Assembly: GCA_964510955.1 (NCBI GenBank)
Contig: CAZEDW010000022.1
Span: 1 to 62,802, forward strand
Direction: 5' to 3'
Source of the DNA: JAFLCM01 sp964510955
GTDB lineage: Bacteria > Planctomycetota > Phycisphaerae > Phycisphaerales > UBA1924
Length of the DNA stretch: 62,802 bases
The notes under the pieces were generated by a model. It did not search any database and was not told the DNA's origin. It worked only from the letters and a program-made list of their open reading frames with translations. Both the position numbers and the translations under genes were made by a program. Positions 24,679 through 33,535 of the stretch are shown piece by piece (within the stretch, counting starts at the first letter, position 1; the number at the start of each line of letters is the position of its first letter).

Positions 24679-27486
24679 GTGGCGCGCGCCAGGTTCCCAA
24701 AACGCCACATCCCCGACCCACCCGTGTACGCCAGTTCCCTCCAATCCCGTGCCCTGTGGCTGGCCGCGCTGCTGATCGGCATCGCGGCGCCACGGGCCGC
24801 GCTCGGTGAGCCACCGACCGCTGAACCCATCGCGGTCCGCCCCGAGGCTGCTCGGCGACTCGTCCGCGAGTGGACCTTCGAGGAACGCCCCGGCAACGTC
24901 GAGCCCGTCCCCCGCGACTGGTACCGGAACCAGCACAACCCCCCAACCGCGCCCCGCCCCGGATTCCCGGTCTGGAACGCCGCCGGATTCGATGACACAC
25001 TGGCCTACCGCGGGCAGACCTCCGTCAAGCTTCCCACCCGGGGCGGCAGCACCGCGCTCACCCTCTCGCGCGGCGTCGTCCCCGCCATGCCCGGCGGGCG
25101 GTACCAGCTCACCGCCATGGCGCGGACACAGGGCCTCACCTACGCCCGCGCCTACCTCAAGTTCTGGCTCCTCGACAGCAGGCTCCAGCCGCTCCCGGGG
25201 GCCGAGGCCGTCAGCGCCCCGATCGAAACCGGCGGCGAATGGCGCCCCGTCGAGGCCATGCTCGACGGGCGCGACGACGCCGCGTGGGTGCAGATCGAGC
25301 TCAACCTGCTCCAGCCCGTCCACGCGCGATCGCGTGGCAAGCACGAGGTGGGGGAGCAGGACTTCTCCGGCGCTGCATGGTTCGACGACGTCCGCCTCTT
25401 CCAGGTCCCGCTGGTCGACCTGAACCCAACCCAGGCCGCCGCGGTCGAGCCCGAGACCCCCGAGCTCCGGCTGAGGGTGCAGGACCTCACCGGCGAGCGC
25501 CTGACCGCGGTCGTGTCCGTGCGCGACATCGACGACCGGGAAGTCGCCTCGTTTTCAGCGCCGGTCGAGTCCGGCGGGCGCACCACTTCGTGGAAGCCCG
25601 CTCTACCGGCCTTCGGCTGGTACCGGGCCGAGCTGACCGTTGACGGCCCCGGCGGCGCCGTGGCCCGGCGCAGCACCCGCTTCGTCTGGCTGCCGGCGCC
25701 CCTTCCCGTTGAATCAACTTCGCGCCACACCTGGGGACTGATCGCCGAGGACGTTGCCGCGTCCCAGCTCCCAATGCTCCCGGCGTTGATCGACGCCACC
25801 GCGACCGGATCGCTTTCACTCCCGGTCTGGTCGCACATCGGCGCCGGCGAGGCGGACGCCGAAACCTCGCTCAAAGCCGAGACGGCGGTCTCGGCTCTCC
25901 TGGAACGACGCCAGGAACTGACCTTCGTCCTCGGGCACATCCCCGAGCGCATGGCCCGCGAGGCCCGCATTGACGCCGACGACCCGCTGCCACTGCTCGC
26001 CGGGCCCGACACAGCATGGACCGATCAGGTGTCCCCGCTGCTCTCCCGCTACGGCGAACGGGTCCAGCGCTGGCAGATCGGCCCCACCGGATCGGAAGGC
26101 GCCCTGCGCCGAACCGCGCTCGCCGACGATTTGCGAGCCGTCGCCAAGGGTTTCCGGGGGCTCGTCCCCCGCCCGGTCATGACCGTCCCCTGGTTGCTGG
26201 ACCGCGCCGTCGCGGCCGCCCGCGGCGTGGACGCCGTCACCATCGTGGTCCCCGCAAACATCTCCGACGAGTCGATCCCCCAGTACGCGCCGCAGTGGCT
26301 CTCGCCTTCTTCCGCCTCGGTCCCGGAGGCCACGCTGGTCATCACGCCGCCGTCGCCGGACGACTACGGCCAGCGTTCGAGCGTTGAGGCCGTCGTCCGC
26401 CGGGCCGTGTCCGCCTGGGGCGCTGGTGTCCCCCGTTTGGCCATCCAACTCCCGTGGACAATGCCCGCCTCCCCTGAGGCCCCGGGCATCGCCGGAGCCC
26501 AGCAGGACTCCGGCATCCCCGATTCCGCCCGCACCCAGGCGCTGCCCGATGCGCTGGTGCCCGTCTGGCGGACCATCGCCCAGCACCTCAGCGGCAGAAT
26601 CCCAACAGGCCTGCTCCCGGTTGTCCCCGGCGTCCAGGCATGGCTGGCGCAGGGAACCGACAGCGGCGCCGTGATCGCCTGGAATCTCCGCGCAGACCCC
26701 AAGTTCGCCGCCCTCAAGGGCTACGTCGGCCCCGGGCCCGTCCGCGTGACCGACATCTTCGGCAACGCGGTCCCGTTCGCCAGCGGTCCCGGCGGAACGG
26801 TCGACATCAAGCTCGGGGCGTCGCCGCTGTTCATCGAGGGCGTGGACGTCAACCTGCTGCGCCTGCGGGCCGGGCTGCGCGTGGTCCCGCCCAACCTCCC
26901 CGCCCGCGCCGAGCGCCACGCCCTGAGCATCGAGATCACCAACCCCTGGCACTTCCCCGTCGCCGGCTCGCTCCGCCTCGCCCAGCCAGAGGAGTGGAAC
27001 ATGTCGCCGCGTGTCATCCCCTTCGCACTGCAGGCCAACGAGACCCAGCGCTACCCCTTCAACGTCTCGCTCGGCGCCGGCGAGCAGGCCGGCACGCGCT
27101 CCGTCATCGCCGAGCTCGAGTTCACCGGCGAACGCCGCTACCCCTCGATCAAGGTCGAGCTCCCCGTCGAGATCGGGCTTGAGACGATCCAGATGATCCC
27201 CAGCTACCGCTACATCCGCGGCGAGCGCGGCGACATGAGCGACCTGCTCATCACCCTGCTGGTCACCAACCTCGATTCAAAGCCCGTCACCCTCGAAGCG
27301 TTCGTCCGTGCCCCGGGGCTCCGCGGCCAGCAGGCCCCCATCAGCGGCCTGGCCCCCGGCGAGAGCGCCGTCCGCCGATTCATCTTCGGCGGCGTGGCCC
27401 AGTCGCTCCGCGGCCAGCAGGTTCTCACAGGCCTGAAGGAGCTCGGCGGCACCGGACGCCTCAATATCCCGCTGAGCATCCAGTAG
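24679..27486 (+). CDS. Large secreted protein, CBM-like and NEW3-like beta domains, unknown function
   Basis: A 935-residue exported protein. The GTG at 24679 gives a long n-region; a GTG at 24724 (VYASSLQSRALWLAALLIG) gives a normal signal peptide and may be the true start. About residues 60-250 form a jelly-roll like those of carbohydrate-binding modules (AWFDDVRLFQVPL is the usual last strand). A middle region (about 370-680) alternates hydrophobic strands and helices as a TIM-barrel might (WSHIGAGEAD, FVLGHIPERM, IQLPWTMPASPE). The C-terminal 230 residues resemble NPCBM-associated/NEW3 beta-sandwiches (ALSIEITNPWHFPVAGSLRL). No catalytic pair can be assigned. It follows the GT39 gene, so a role in surface glycan handling is an inference. 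Confidence 0.6.
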   Translation: MARARFPKRHIPDPPVYASSLQSRALWLAALLIGIAAPRAALGEPPTAEPIAVRPEAARRLVREWTFEERPGNVEPVPRDWYRNQHNPPTAPRPGFPVWNAAGFDDTLAYRGQTSVKLPTRGGSTALTLSRGVVPAMPGGRYQLTAMARTQGLTYARAYLKFWLLDSRLQPLPGAEAVSAPIETGGEWRPVEAMLDGRDDAAWVQIELNLLQPVHARSRGKHEVGEQDFSGAAWFDDVRLFQVPLVDLNPTQAAAVEPETPELRLRVQDLTGERLTAVVSVRDIDDREVASFSAPVESGGRTTSWKPALPAFGWYRAELTVDGPGGAVARRSTRFVWLPAPLPVESTSRHTWGLIAEDVAASQLPMLPALIDATATGSLSLPVWSHIGAGEADAETSLKAETAVSALLERRQELTFVLGHIPERMAREARIDADDPLPLLAGPDTAWTDQVSPLLSRYGERVQRWQIGPTGSEGALRRTALADDLRAVAKGFRGLVPRPVMTVPWLLDRAVAAARGVDAVTIVVPANISDESIPQYAPQWLSPSSASVPEATLVITPPSPDDYGQRSSVEAVVRRAVSAWGAGVPRLAIQLPWTMPASPEAPGIAGAQQDSGIPDSARTQALPDALVPVWRTIAQHLSGRIPTGLLPVVPGVQAWLAQGTDSGAVIAWNLRADPKFAALKGYVGPGPVRVTDIFGNAVPFASGPGGTVDIKLGASPLFIEGVDVNLLRLRAGLRVVPPNLPARAERHALSIEITNPWHFPVAGSLRLAQPEEWNMSPRVIPFALQANETQRYPFNVSLGAGEQAGTRSVIAELEFTGERRYPSIKVELPVEIGLETIQMIPSYRYIRGERGDMSDLLITLLVTNLDSKPVTLEAFVRAPGLRGQQAPISGLAPGESAVRRFIFGGVAQSLRGQQVLTGLKELGGTGRLNIPLSIQ

Positions 27487-27495
27487 CGTGCGAGT

Positions 27496-28158
27496 TCAGA
27501 CACCCACGCCCAGCGCCCGCAGGCTCGCCAGTGCCTGGGCCGCGGAGTCACCCTCGTGGTCGATGCGCACCCCTCTCCAGCCCATGGAGTTCGCCGCGTC
27601 GATGTTCTCCTGCAAATCATCGAAGAACACGATCTCTCCGCCCCGCGCCCCCAGCAGCCCCTCGGCCCGTTTGTAGATCTCCAGCCCCGGCTTCGACGCG
27701 CCGATCATCTGCGAGGCGCCCTTGATCTTCAGCGCCCGCACCGGCGCCGACGACCAGCCCGGCCCCTCCCCCATCATCCCCAGCCAGTGCGCGTGGTTGG
27801 TGTTGCTCAGGCACGCCGTCACGACCCCGGGCGCGGCGTTCAGCCGATCGATCAGGGCGCCGATGCCGGGGTAGTCCGCGATGATCCACGCGTCATGGAT
27901 GCGCCGGATTTCTTCCGGTGAATACAGGCCGCCCGTCGCCGCCGCGATGCTCGGAAAAAACTCCCCGCACGCGATCCTGCCGGTCTGGTACAGCTCGACC
28001 AGCTCTTTCCGTCGGCGCGACAGGTCCGGCCGCGCGAACAGCTCCGGGTCCCTCTCGGCGATCCCCGCCCGCGCGCACGCCTCGCCCCACGAGCGGCAGA
28101 TGCGCACGACAACGCCGCCGAGATCGAAGCAAACGATGTGAGGCCGAGAACTGGGCAT
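27496..28158 (-). CDS. HAD-superfamily hydrolase (IA)
   Basis: A 220-residue phosphatase/dehalogenase-like enzyme. HAD motif I is VCFDLGGVVV (Asp nucleophile; the second Asp is replaced by Gly, DxG instead of DxD). Motif II is ACLSNTNHAHW, motif III Lys is in MIGASKPGLEIYKRA, and motif IV is IVFFDDLQENIDAA. The missing second Asp is characteristic of members such as epoxide-hydrolase N-terminal-like and alpha-D-glucose-1-phosphatase types, so some catalysis is still likely. Substrate unknown. Last gene of the minus row behind truD (58 bases). Confidence 0.85.
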   Translation of the reverse strand: MPSSRPHIVCFDLGGVVVRICRSWGEACARAGIAERDPELFARPDLSRRRKELVELYQTGRIACGEFFPSIAAATGGLYSPEEIRRIHDAWIIADYPGIGALIDRLNAAPGVVTACLSNTNHAHWLGMMGEGPGWSSAPVRALKIKGASQMIGASKPGLEIYKRAEGLLGARGGEIVFFDDLQENIDAANSMGWRGVRIDHEGDSAAQALASLRALGVGV

Positions 28159-28216
28159 CAGGCATCGGGCACTGGCAGAAACGGAGAGTGGCCCCGCTCT
28201 TCCCGGTGCCCAGTGC

Positions 28217-29569
28217 CTACTCCCCCTCATCCAGCCCGCTCGTCTTCATCACCTCTCTCATCACCAGCGTCGCATACGCCCCGCTGGGGAGCTCGAACGC
28301 GCACCGCACATACTCGCCGTGCTCGTCCACGCCCCCCTCCACGATCGGGTCGCGAACCGGCACCCGCAGCGGCCGGCGCCCACCGCCGGTAAAACCGATC
28401 CGCCGGTGGAACTTCTCGAGCTGCTCCAGCGTGACGCCAGATTCATCCAGCACGCGACGCTCCAGCTCACCCACGCCCCCGCCCGCCTCGGTCATGCGGT
28501 GGCCCCAGATCGGACCCGACGGGCTGATCTCCAGGCTGGCCAGCCGTCCGGGCAGCTCATCGCGCACCAGCTCTTCCGCGGTGATCTTGAACACCGCGCC
28601 GCCGACGTGACGGAACGCGAGGTCGCCCTCGACAAACGTCCCGATCGTCCCGGACTCGATCCGCGCCGCCAGAACCTTGTTGAAAAGCGCGCTCTGGAAG
28701 GCGTTGACCCAGAACTGCCGCTGGCGGACGTGCAGCGACTCGACCACCTTCCGCGCCGAGGCCCCGCGCGCCAGCGCCTTTACCGCCGCCCGTTCGGTGG
28801 GCTGCTGGCTCGGGAAATGCTGCACCGCCTGCTCGAACTGCCCGCGCTGGTAACAGGCCCGGGCCTCGGGGTTGAAATCCGGGTAATCCGGGTCGGGCCC
28901 GAGCAGCTCATCCAGCAGTTCCTGGTGCCGACCCATCAGGTCAAACCGCCCCAGGCGGTGGTTGTTCAGGCGGTTGCCGAAGCGCTGCTCGCCGAAAAAG
29001 TTGGGCACCCCGGTCTTTTCGAGCGTCCGCAGCACCTTGTCGGCGTGCAGCGCGCCGGTGGCCTTGACGCCGCGGATCTTGATGCTGAACCGGTTCCCCT
29101 TCAGGTGCCCCAGGCGCAGCTTGTTGGCGTGCAGGTCCGCCCACAGCACCGTGAGCTTGTCGTGCCGCAGGCTGGGGAAATCCTCGGGCTTCTTGCCGGG
29201 GACGTGGACGCTGATCACCTGCCGCGTCACCGCCCGCCGGTCCTTCATGCCCGCGTAGCCCACGGCCCGGTCCGGAACGCCGAAGTGGTGCGCGATGATG
29301 TCCACGGCCTGAGTTGTCGAGAGGTCGCGCTTCTCGATGAGCAGGTAGATGTGCTCGCCCTCGCCGCCGGGGTTGTACAGCGGGATCTCCTCGACAAGGA
29401 AATCCTCGTGCCGCTGCTTGATCTCGCCCCCGACCGCCGGCACGTCGCCCGTGACGAACCCGACGCCCTTGAGCGCCACCGAGGCGCGCCGCCACGCCTC
29501 GTCGGCCCCGGTGCCGGGGGACAGTTCTTGCGGGTGCGATGGCTCAGACGGCGCCGAAGGTGAGTTCAT
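28217..29569 (-). CDS. truD: tRNA pseudouridine(13) synthase TruD
   Basis: Isomerises U13 of tRNA-Glu to pseudouridine. 450 residues, somewhat long for TruD. The catalytic loop is GYAGMKDRRAVTRQ at about residue 105-118 (Asp nucleophile). Other family segments are NKLRLGHLKGNRFSI, VPNFFGEQRFGN and the insertion (TRUD) domain with RQFWVNAFQSALFNKVL. The first 40 residues are a Pro/Ser/Glu-rich extension without family match. Its start codon overlaps the stop of the upstream nuclease gene (ATGA), so translation is coupled. Confidence 0.93.
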   Translation of the reverse strand: MNSPSAPSEPSHPQELSPGTGADEAWRRASVALKGVGFVTGDVPAVGGEIKQRHEDFLVEEIPLYNPGGEGEHIYLLIEKRDLSTTQAVDIIAHHFGVPDRAVGYAGMKDRRAVTRQVISVHVPGKKPEDFPSLRHDKLTVLWADLHANKLRLGHLKGNRFSIKIRGVKATGALHADKVLRTLEKTGVPNFFGEQRFGNRLNNHRLGRFDLMGRHQELLDELLGPDPDYPDFNPEARACYQRGQFEQAVQHFPSQQPTERAAVKALARGASARKVVESLHVRQRQFWVNAFQSALFNKVLAARIESGTIGTFVEGDLAFRHVGGAVFKITAEELVRDELPGRLASLEISPSGPIWGHRMTEAGGGVGELERRVLDESGVTLEQLEKFHRRIGFTGGGRRPLRVPVRDPIVEGGVDEHGEYVRCAFELPSGAYATLVMREVMKTSGLDEGE

Positions 29570-29970
29570 GGTTCGTTCTGCGCCCCCTCAAGCACGTGCT
29601 CCTCGACATACACCGGCACCCCCGTGGCGATCCCCAGCGCGATCGCGTCGCTGGGACGCGAGTCCACTTCCATCAGTTGGCCGTCGGCCCGCTTGATCCG
29701 CAGCTTCGCGTAAAACGTGTGCTCGGACAGGTCGTTGATCACGATCGATTCCAGCTGGGCGTCGAACGACTCGATCAGGTTCGCCAGCAGCTCGTGCGTC
29801 AGCGGGCGCTTCATCTGCTGCCCCTGCAGCCGCCGCTTGATCGCCTCGGCCTCGGAGATCCCGATGAGGATCGGAAACTTCCGCTCGCCGTCCACCTCTT
29901 TCAGCTCGATCACCTGCAGGTCCTGCATCTCGCAGATCAGGATTCGGTGAAGTTCCATGAGGACGGCCAT
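29566..29970 (-). CDS. Bifunctional nuclease family protein (DUF151)
   Basis: A 134-residue protein of the DUF151/bifunctional nuclease (BFN) family, reported to have RNase and DNase activity in plants; in bacteria the role is unclear. Diagnostic segments: PILIGISEAEAIKRRL, RPLTHELLANLIESFDAQ, FYAKLRIK and the C-terminal VDSRPSDAIALGIATGVPVY, close to the family consensus. The start at MAVLMELHRILI gives the usual length. Overlaps truD by 4 bases. Confidence 0.88.
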   Translation of the reverse strand: MAVLMELHRILICEMQDLQVIELKEVDGERKFPILIGISEAEAIKRRLQGQQMKRPLTHELLANLIESFDAQLESIVINDLSEHTFYAKLRIKRADGQLMEVDSRPSDAIALGIATGVPVYVEEHVLEGAQNEP

Positions 29971-30059
29971 AGCGCGGTTGCTCCCTGGCGGCGCACCGGA
30001 CGCGCCGCCGATCCCAATCGTTCGGCGCGCGCACGAGCGAGTCAACTGCCATCCGCCGA

Positions 30060-30395
30060 TTACCCCGCCCGCTGCGGATCGGGGAAATCCCGGTACAGCG
30101 CCGAGCGGAAGTCCTTCACCGCCGCGTACACCGGCCGGTGGAGCGATTCCACCTCGCCCGCCCGGGTCGCGACCACCGCGAACGCCTGCTCCAGCTGCGC
30201 CATGTCACGGCACCGCACCGTGATGTTGAACTCCCCCAGCTCCGACGGCCCGAACCCCAGCTTCCGCCGGCGCAGCGTCCACCCTTCGATCCGCCCCTGC
30301 GATTGCAGATGCTCCATGTACGCCCTGACATTGGCGGCGAACTCAAGGTCCTTGTGCGAATCCTTCAGGTTGACCCAGATCTCGTAGCTGTCCAT
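30060..30395 (-). CDS. Small conserved protein, DUF6614-like
   Basis: A 111-residue soluble protein. MDSYEIWVNLKDSHKDLEF, GRIEGWTLRRRKLGFGP and LGEFNITVRCRDMAQLEQAF look like the DUF6614 family as I remember it, a ferredoxin-like small domain of unknown function; this family call is from memory. The last residues (DFRSALYRDFPDPQ) are typical of its C-terminus. Member of the minus-strand group nnrE / this gene / DUF151 / truD / HAD, with about 90-base gaps on the downstream side. Confidence 0.6.
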   Translation of the reverse strand: MDSYEIWVNLKDSHKDLEFAANVRAYMEHLQSQGRIEGWTLRRRKLGFGPSELGEFNITVRCRDMAQLEQAFAVVATRAGEVESLHRPVYAAVKDFRSALYRDFPDPQRAG

Positions 30396-30459
30396 GGGGG
30401 ACACTACGCCGATCCGCGGGTGAGGTTCAGAGCAACCCCAGGCCGCCGGCTCGATTCAG

Positions 30460-31212
30460 CTACTCCCGCTTCACCGCCAGTCGCCGCAGCAGCTCCGGCG
30501 GCACGCCGATGTCGCCCACCTCAATCTCCCCCGTGAATGCTTCTGCCTCGGGGTTCGTGAACCCGACCTTCAGCCCACCCAGCGTCACCGTCCGGTCGGC
30601 CCGCACCACCGCCCGCCCCAGCGGGCGTCCGGTGTCGCAGTCCAGCCCGCTGGGGATGTCCACCGCCAGCACCCGCGCGCCGTCGTTCGTCGTGCGCGAC
30701 CGGTTGATGAACGCGATCACCTCATCGAACGGCGACTCGGGCGCACGCGTCAACCCCGTCCCGAACAGCGCATCCACCAGCACCAGCCACCGCGCATCGT
30801 CCGCCGCGTCCAGCAGGTTCTCCAGCGTCCGCGCCGGCGAGCGTTCGTCCAGCTCGAGCGCCGGCACCCGCATCCGCCACACGATCTCCGCGTTCGTCAG
30901 GGCATCCCCCTTCAGGTCCCGCGTCTGCACGCACGACAGCACCCGCACGTCGATCCCGCGGTTGTGCAGACGGCGCGCCAGCGCAAAGCCGTCTCCCCCG
31001 TTGTTGCCCGGACCGCAGAACACCTGCACCTGCGCGTTGCCCGTCGAATGCCCGTCGGTGATATCGCCCAGAAGCCGCAGCACCGCGCGCTCCAGCGCCG
31101 CCGCCGCGTTCTCCATCAGCACGATCCCGGGGATCGCAAGCTCGTTGATCGCCTCGGCGTCCAGTTGGCGGATGCCCTGCCTGGTAAAGACATAGGCGTG
31201 CGTCGTCGGCAC
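30460..31212 (-). CDS. nnrE: NAD(P)H-hydrate epimerase
   Basis: A 250-residue YjeF N-terminal-type enzyme that epimerises damaged NAD(P)HX so that a dehydratase can repair it. Signature segments are IPGIVLMENAAAALERAV, VFCGPGNNGGDGFALARRL (nucleotide loop) and VLVDALFGTGL, with AVDIPSGLDCDTGRPLG holding the catalytic Asp. It stands alone, without the fused NnrD (C-terminal) domain often found in bacteria. Start is GTG; no ATG is nearby. It is divergent from the glycosyltransferase at 31263 with only 50 bases between. Confidence 0.93.
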   Translation of the reverse strand: MPTTHAYVFTRQGIRQLDAEAINELAIPGIVLMENAAAALERAVLRLLGDITDGHSTGNAQVQVFCGPGNNGGDGFALARRLHNRGIDVRVLSCVQTRDLKGDALTNAEIVWRMRVPALELDERSPARTLENLLDAADDARWLVLVDALFGTGLTRAPESPFDEVIAFINRSRTTNDGARVLAVDIPSGLDCDTGRPLGRAVVRADRTVTLGGLKVGFTNPEAEAFTGEIEVGDIGVPPELLRRLAVKRE

Positions 31213-31262
31213 GGGGCAATCGTACGCCGGGCCGGACCGCTTTGAGATAGGCTCTCCGACGG

Positions 31263-32504
31263 TTGCCGATCTTTGTCGCCATCCCCCTGATCGCCCTGTG
31301 CTGCGCTGCCGGCGCCTGCGCGGCGTACTACGCCGTGGTGTGGTGGCGCGTTGTTCGTGCGAACACCGCCCTGCCGACGCTCCGCCAGGCGCTGCAGTTG
31401 CCCCAGCCGCCCGGCGACTTCCCGTCCACCTGCCTCATCATCCCAGCCCACAACGAGCGCGACGTCATCGCCACCCTCGCCACCTCACTGGCGGCGCTCG
31501 ATGATCCCCACGGGCGCGTCCGATTTGTATTTGTTCTCGATCGCTGCACCGACGACACCGAGGCCGTCCTGCGCCACGCTCTGGGGCCCGCCGACGAGCG
31601 CACCGAGATCATCAACAACGAGCACTGCCCGGAAGGCTGGGCCGGCAAAACCCACGCGATTTGGCGCGGCGTGCGTGACTCCCGCGCCGCGCAATCCGCA
31701 GAGCTGCTCTGCTTCGCCGACGCCGACACCCAGTTCCATCCCCAGTGCCTCCACGCCGCCTGGCGCCTCATGCACGACCGCAGGCTCGACCTGCTCAGCC
31801 TGCTCAGCACCCTCACCGCCGACACATGGTTCGAGCGCACAGCCCAGCCCGCCGCCGGCATCGAGCTCGTCCGCCAGTTCCCCCTCGATCTCGTCAACCG
31901 CCCGGGATCCGGGCGCGCCTTCGCCAACGGCCAGTTCATGCTCTTCAGGCGCGCCGCCTACGACCGCCTCGGCGGGCACGAAAAGGTCAAGGCCGAGCTC
32001 CTCGAAGACCTCGCCCTCGCCCGCAACCTCATGTGGCTCAACAAGGACATGCGATTGGGAGTCTTCCTCGCCGACGGCATGCTCCGCTGCCGCATGTACC
32101 GCTCCTGGGAAGCCTTTCGGCGCGGCTGGAAGCGCATCTACACCGAGGCCGTCCGGCGCAAGGCCTCGCGCATGCGCGCCCAGGCGTGGCGCCAGGCGTT
32201 CATCGGTACCGTCCTGCCCACCGCCGCGTTGCTCGCGCTGGTGCTGGCGCTCCTCGTGCTCAAACTGGGTGACGCCCCGCTGGGCTGGTCGCTCATGGCC
32301 ACGGGCGCCGCCGGCGTCTATGCCTTCTGCGGCGCCATCGGGCGCGCCTACCGCGCCCAGGGGCTTGGAGCACGCTGGCTTCCCCTCTACCCCATCGGCG
32401 CCCTGCTCACCGCGCTCATCCAGGCCGAGGCCGCCCGCGACCTGCGGCGCGGCACCGCCACCACCTGGGCCGGAAAGACCTACGCCAGGGAAATCCGCGC
32501 ATGA
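31263..32504 (+). CDS. GT2-family glycosyltransferase, membrane-bound (HpnB-like)
   Basis: A 413-residue inverting glycosyltransferase. An N-terminal helix (MPIFVAIPLIALCCAAGACA) is followed by a GT-A domain with STCLIIPAHNERDVIATL, FVLDRCTDD, CPEGWAGKTHAIW and LLCFADADTQFHP (DxD). Acceptor-side features are ANGQFMLFRRAAYDRLGG and LLEDLALARNL (ED). C-terminal helices (GTVLPTAALLALVLALLVL and two more) anchor it. This layout fits the HpnB-like group. The substrate cannot be told. TTG start; its stop overlaps the next gene by 4 bases (ATGA). Confidence 0.8.
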   Translation: MPIFVAIPLIALCCAAGACAAYYAVVWWRVVRANTALPTLRQALQLPQPPGDFPSTCLIIPAHNERDVIATLATSLAALDDPHGRVRFVFVLDRCTDDTEAVLRHALGPADERTEIINNEHCPEGWAGKTHAIWRGVRDSRAAQSAELLCFADADTQFHPQCLHAAWRLMHDRRLDLLSLLSTLTADTWFERTAQPAAGIELVRQFPLDLVNRPGSGRAFANGQFMLFRRAAYDRLGGHEKVKAELLEDLALARNLMWLNKDMRLGVFLADGMLRCRMYRSWEAFRRGWKRIYTEAVRRKASRMRAQAWRQAFIGTVLPTAALLALVLALLVLKLGDAPLGWSLMATGAAGVYAFCGAIGRAYRAQGLGARWLPLYPIGALLTALIQAEAARDLRRGTATTWAGKTYAREIRA

Positions 32505-33316
32505 CCAGAACACCCGGCAACGACCCTGCCCACGACTCGCGCCGCGACCCCCTCGCCCGCGAGCGCAACAGCATCACCATCTACGGTCGGCGCAGCGTCA
32601 CCGAGGCCCTCGACGCGCCCGACGTCAAGGTGCTCGGCGTCCGCGTCGCCCGCGAAGTCCCCGGTGAGTTCCGCGAGCGACTCTCCCGGCGCTGCCGCGA
32701 GCAGGACGTCCCCTTCGAGACCCTGACGCTCCGCGACGTCGGCGCCTTCACCGGCGACCCCCGCAACGACCAGGGCGTCGCCGCCCGTGTCCGCCTCAAC
32801 AACGCCGTCGAGGTCGAAGAGTTCCTGCCCACCGTCAAGGGCCAGGGCTCACGGGCACCGGCGCACCTGCTCGCCCTCGACGGCGTCACCAACCCCCAGA
32901 ACGTCGGCATGATCGTCCGCAGCGCCGTCGCCGCCGGCATGCGAGGGGTGCTCTGGCCCACCGCCGGCTCCCCCTGGGTCGATGCTCTCATCGTCAAGTC
33001 CTCCGCCGGCACCGTCTACCGCTGCCCCATCGTCCGCTGCCACCTGCTCACCGAAGGCCTCCACGAGCTGAAGCGCAACGGCTTCAAGCTTGTCGGGCTC
33101 GACATGGGCGCCCCCGGCAGCCTCTTCGAGTTCACCCCGGCGCACCGCACGGTGGTGATCGTGGGCGGCGAGACCGCTGGCCTCTCCCCGGAAGTCAGCG
33201 AGCTGCTCGACGACCGCGTGTCGATCCCCATGGCCGCCGGCGTCGAGTCGCTCAACGCCGCCGTGGCCGCGAGCTTGGTGTGCTTCGAGTTCGCTCGACG
33301 CAGACCGGCGCCATAG
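32501..33316 (+). CDS. SpoU/TrmH-family RNA 2'-O-methyltransferase
   Basis: A 271-residue SPOUT methyltransferase with an N-terminal substrate-binding domain (ITIYGRRSVTEALD) and a C-terminal knot. Motif 1 is DGVTNPQNVGMIVRSA, motif 2 VIVGGETAGLS and motif 3 IPMAAGVESLNAAVAASL. This arrangement is that of RlmB/TrmH-type enzymes that methylate a ribose 2'-OH in rRNA or tRNA; which residue is unknown. Translation is coupled to the GT2 gene by the ATGA overlap. Confidence 0.9.
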   Translation: MTRTPGNDPAHDSRRDPLARERNSITIYGRRSVTEALDAPDVKVLGVRVAREVPGEFRERLSRRCREQDVPFETLTLRDVGAFTGDPRNDQGVAARVRLNNAVEVEEFLPTVKGQGSRAPAHLLALDGVTNPQNVGMIVRSAVAAGMRGVLWPTAGSPWVDALIVKSSAGTVYRCPIVRCHLLTEGLHELKRNGFKLVGLDMGAPGSLFEFTPAHRTVVIVGGETAGLSPEVSELLDDRVSIPMAAGVESLNAAVAASLVCFEFARRRPAP

Positions 33317-33468
33317 CGCCGCGCCGCGTGCCACCGAACTCCGTCCTCGGAAACTGGTGCTTCCCCGTTGTGCCACACGGCCGCTCTGAATCCAGCGATC
33401 GCGCGCCCCAACGCGTTTCTCCGCCGCCTCCGCATCCGCAATTCAGGGTCGCTTCCCCCCCTTGACCT

Positions 33469-33496
33469 CCCCCGACCCAACCCTAGCGTTCCTCTG
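33469..33496 (+). promoter_or_regulatory. Candidate promoter of the C39-like/dockerin gene
   Basis: A TTGACC hexamer is followed after 16 bases by TAGCGT, about 40 bases before the ATG at 33536 with its AGGAGA ribosome site. Only a weak match to a sigma-70-type promoter; inferred. Confidence 0.3.
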
Positions 33497-33535
33497 AACG
33501 GCGATCGCAGGGACCGCCCTTCAGGAGACAATCAA

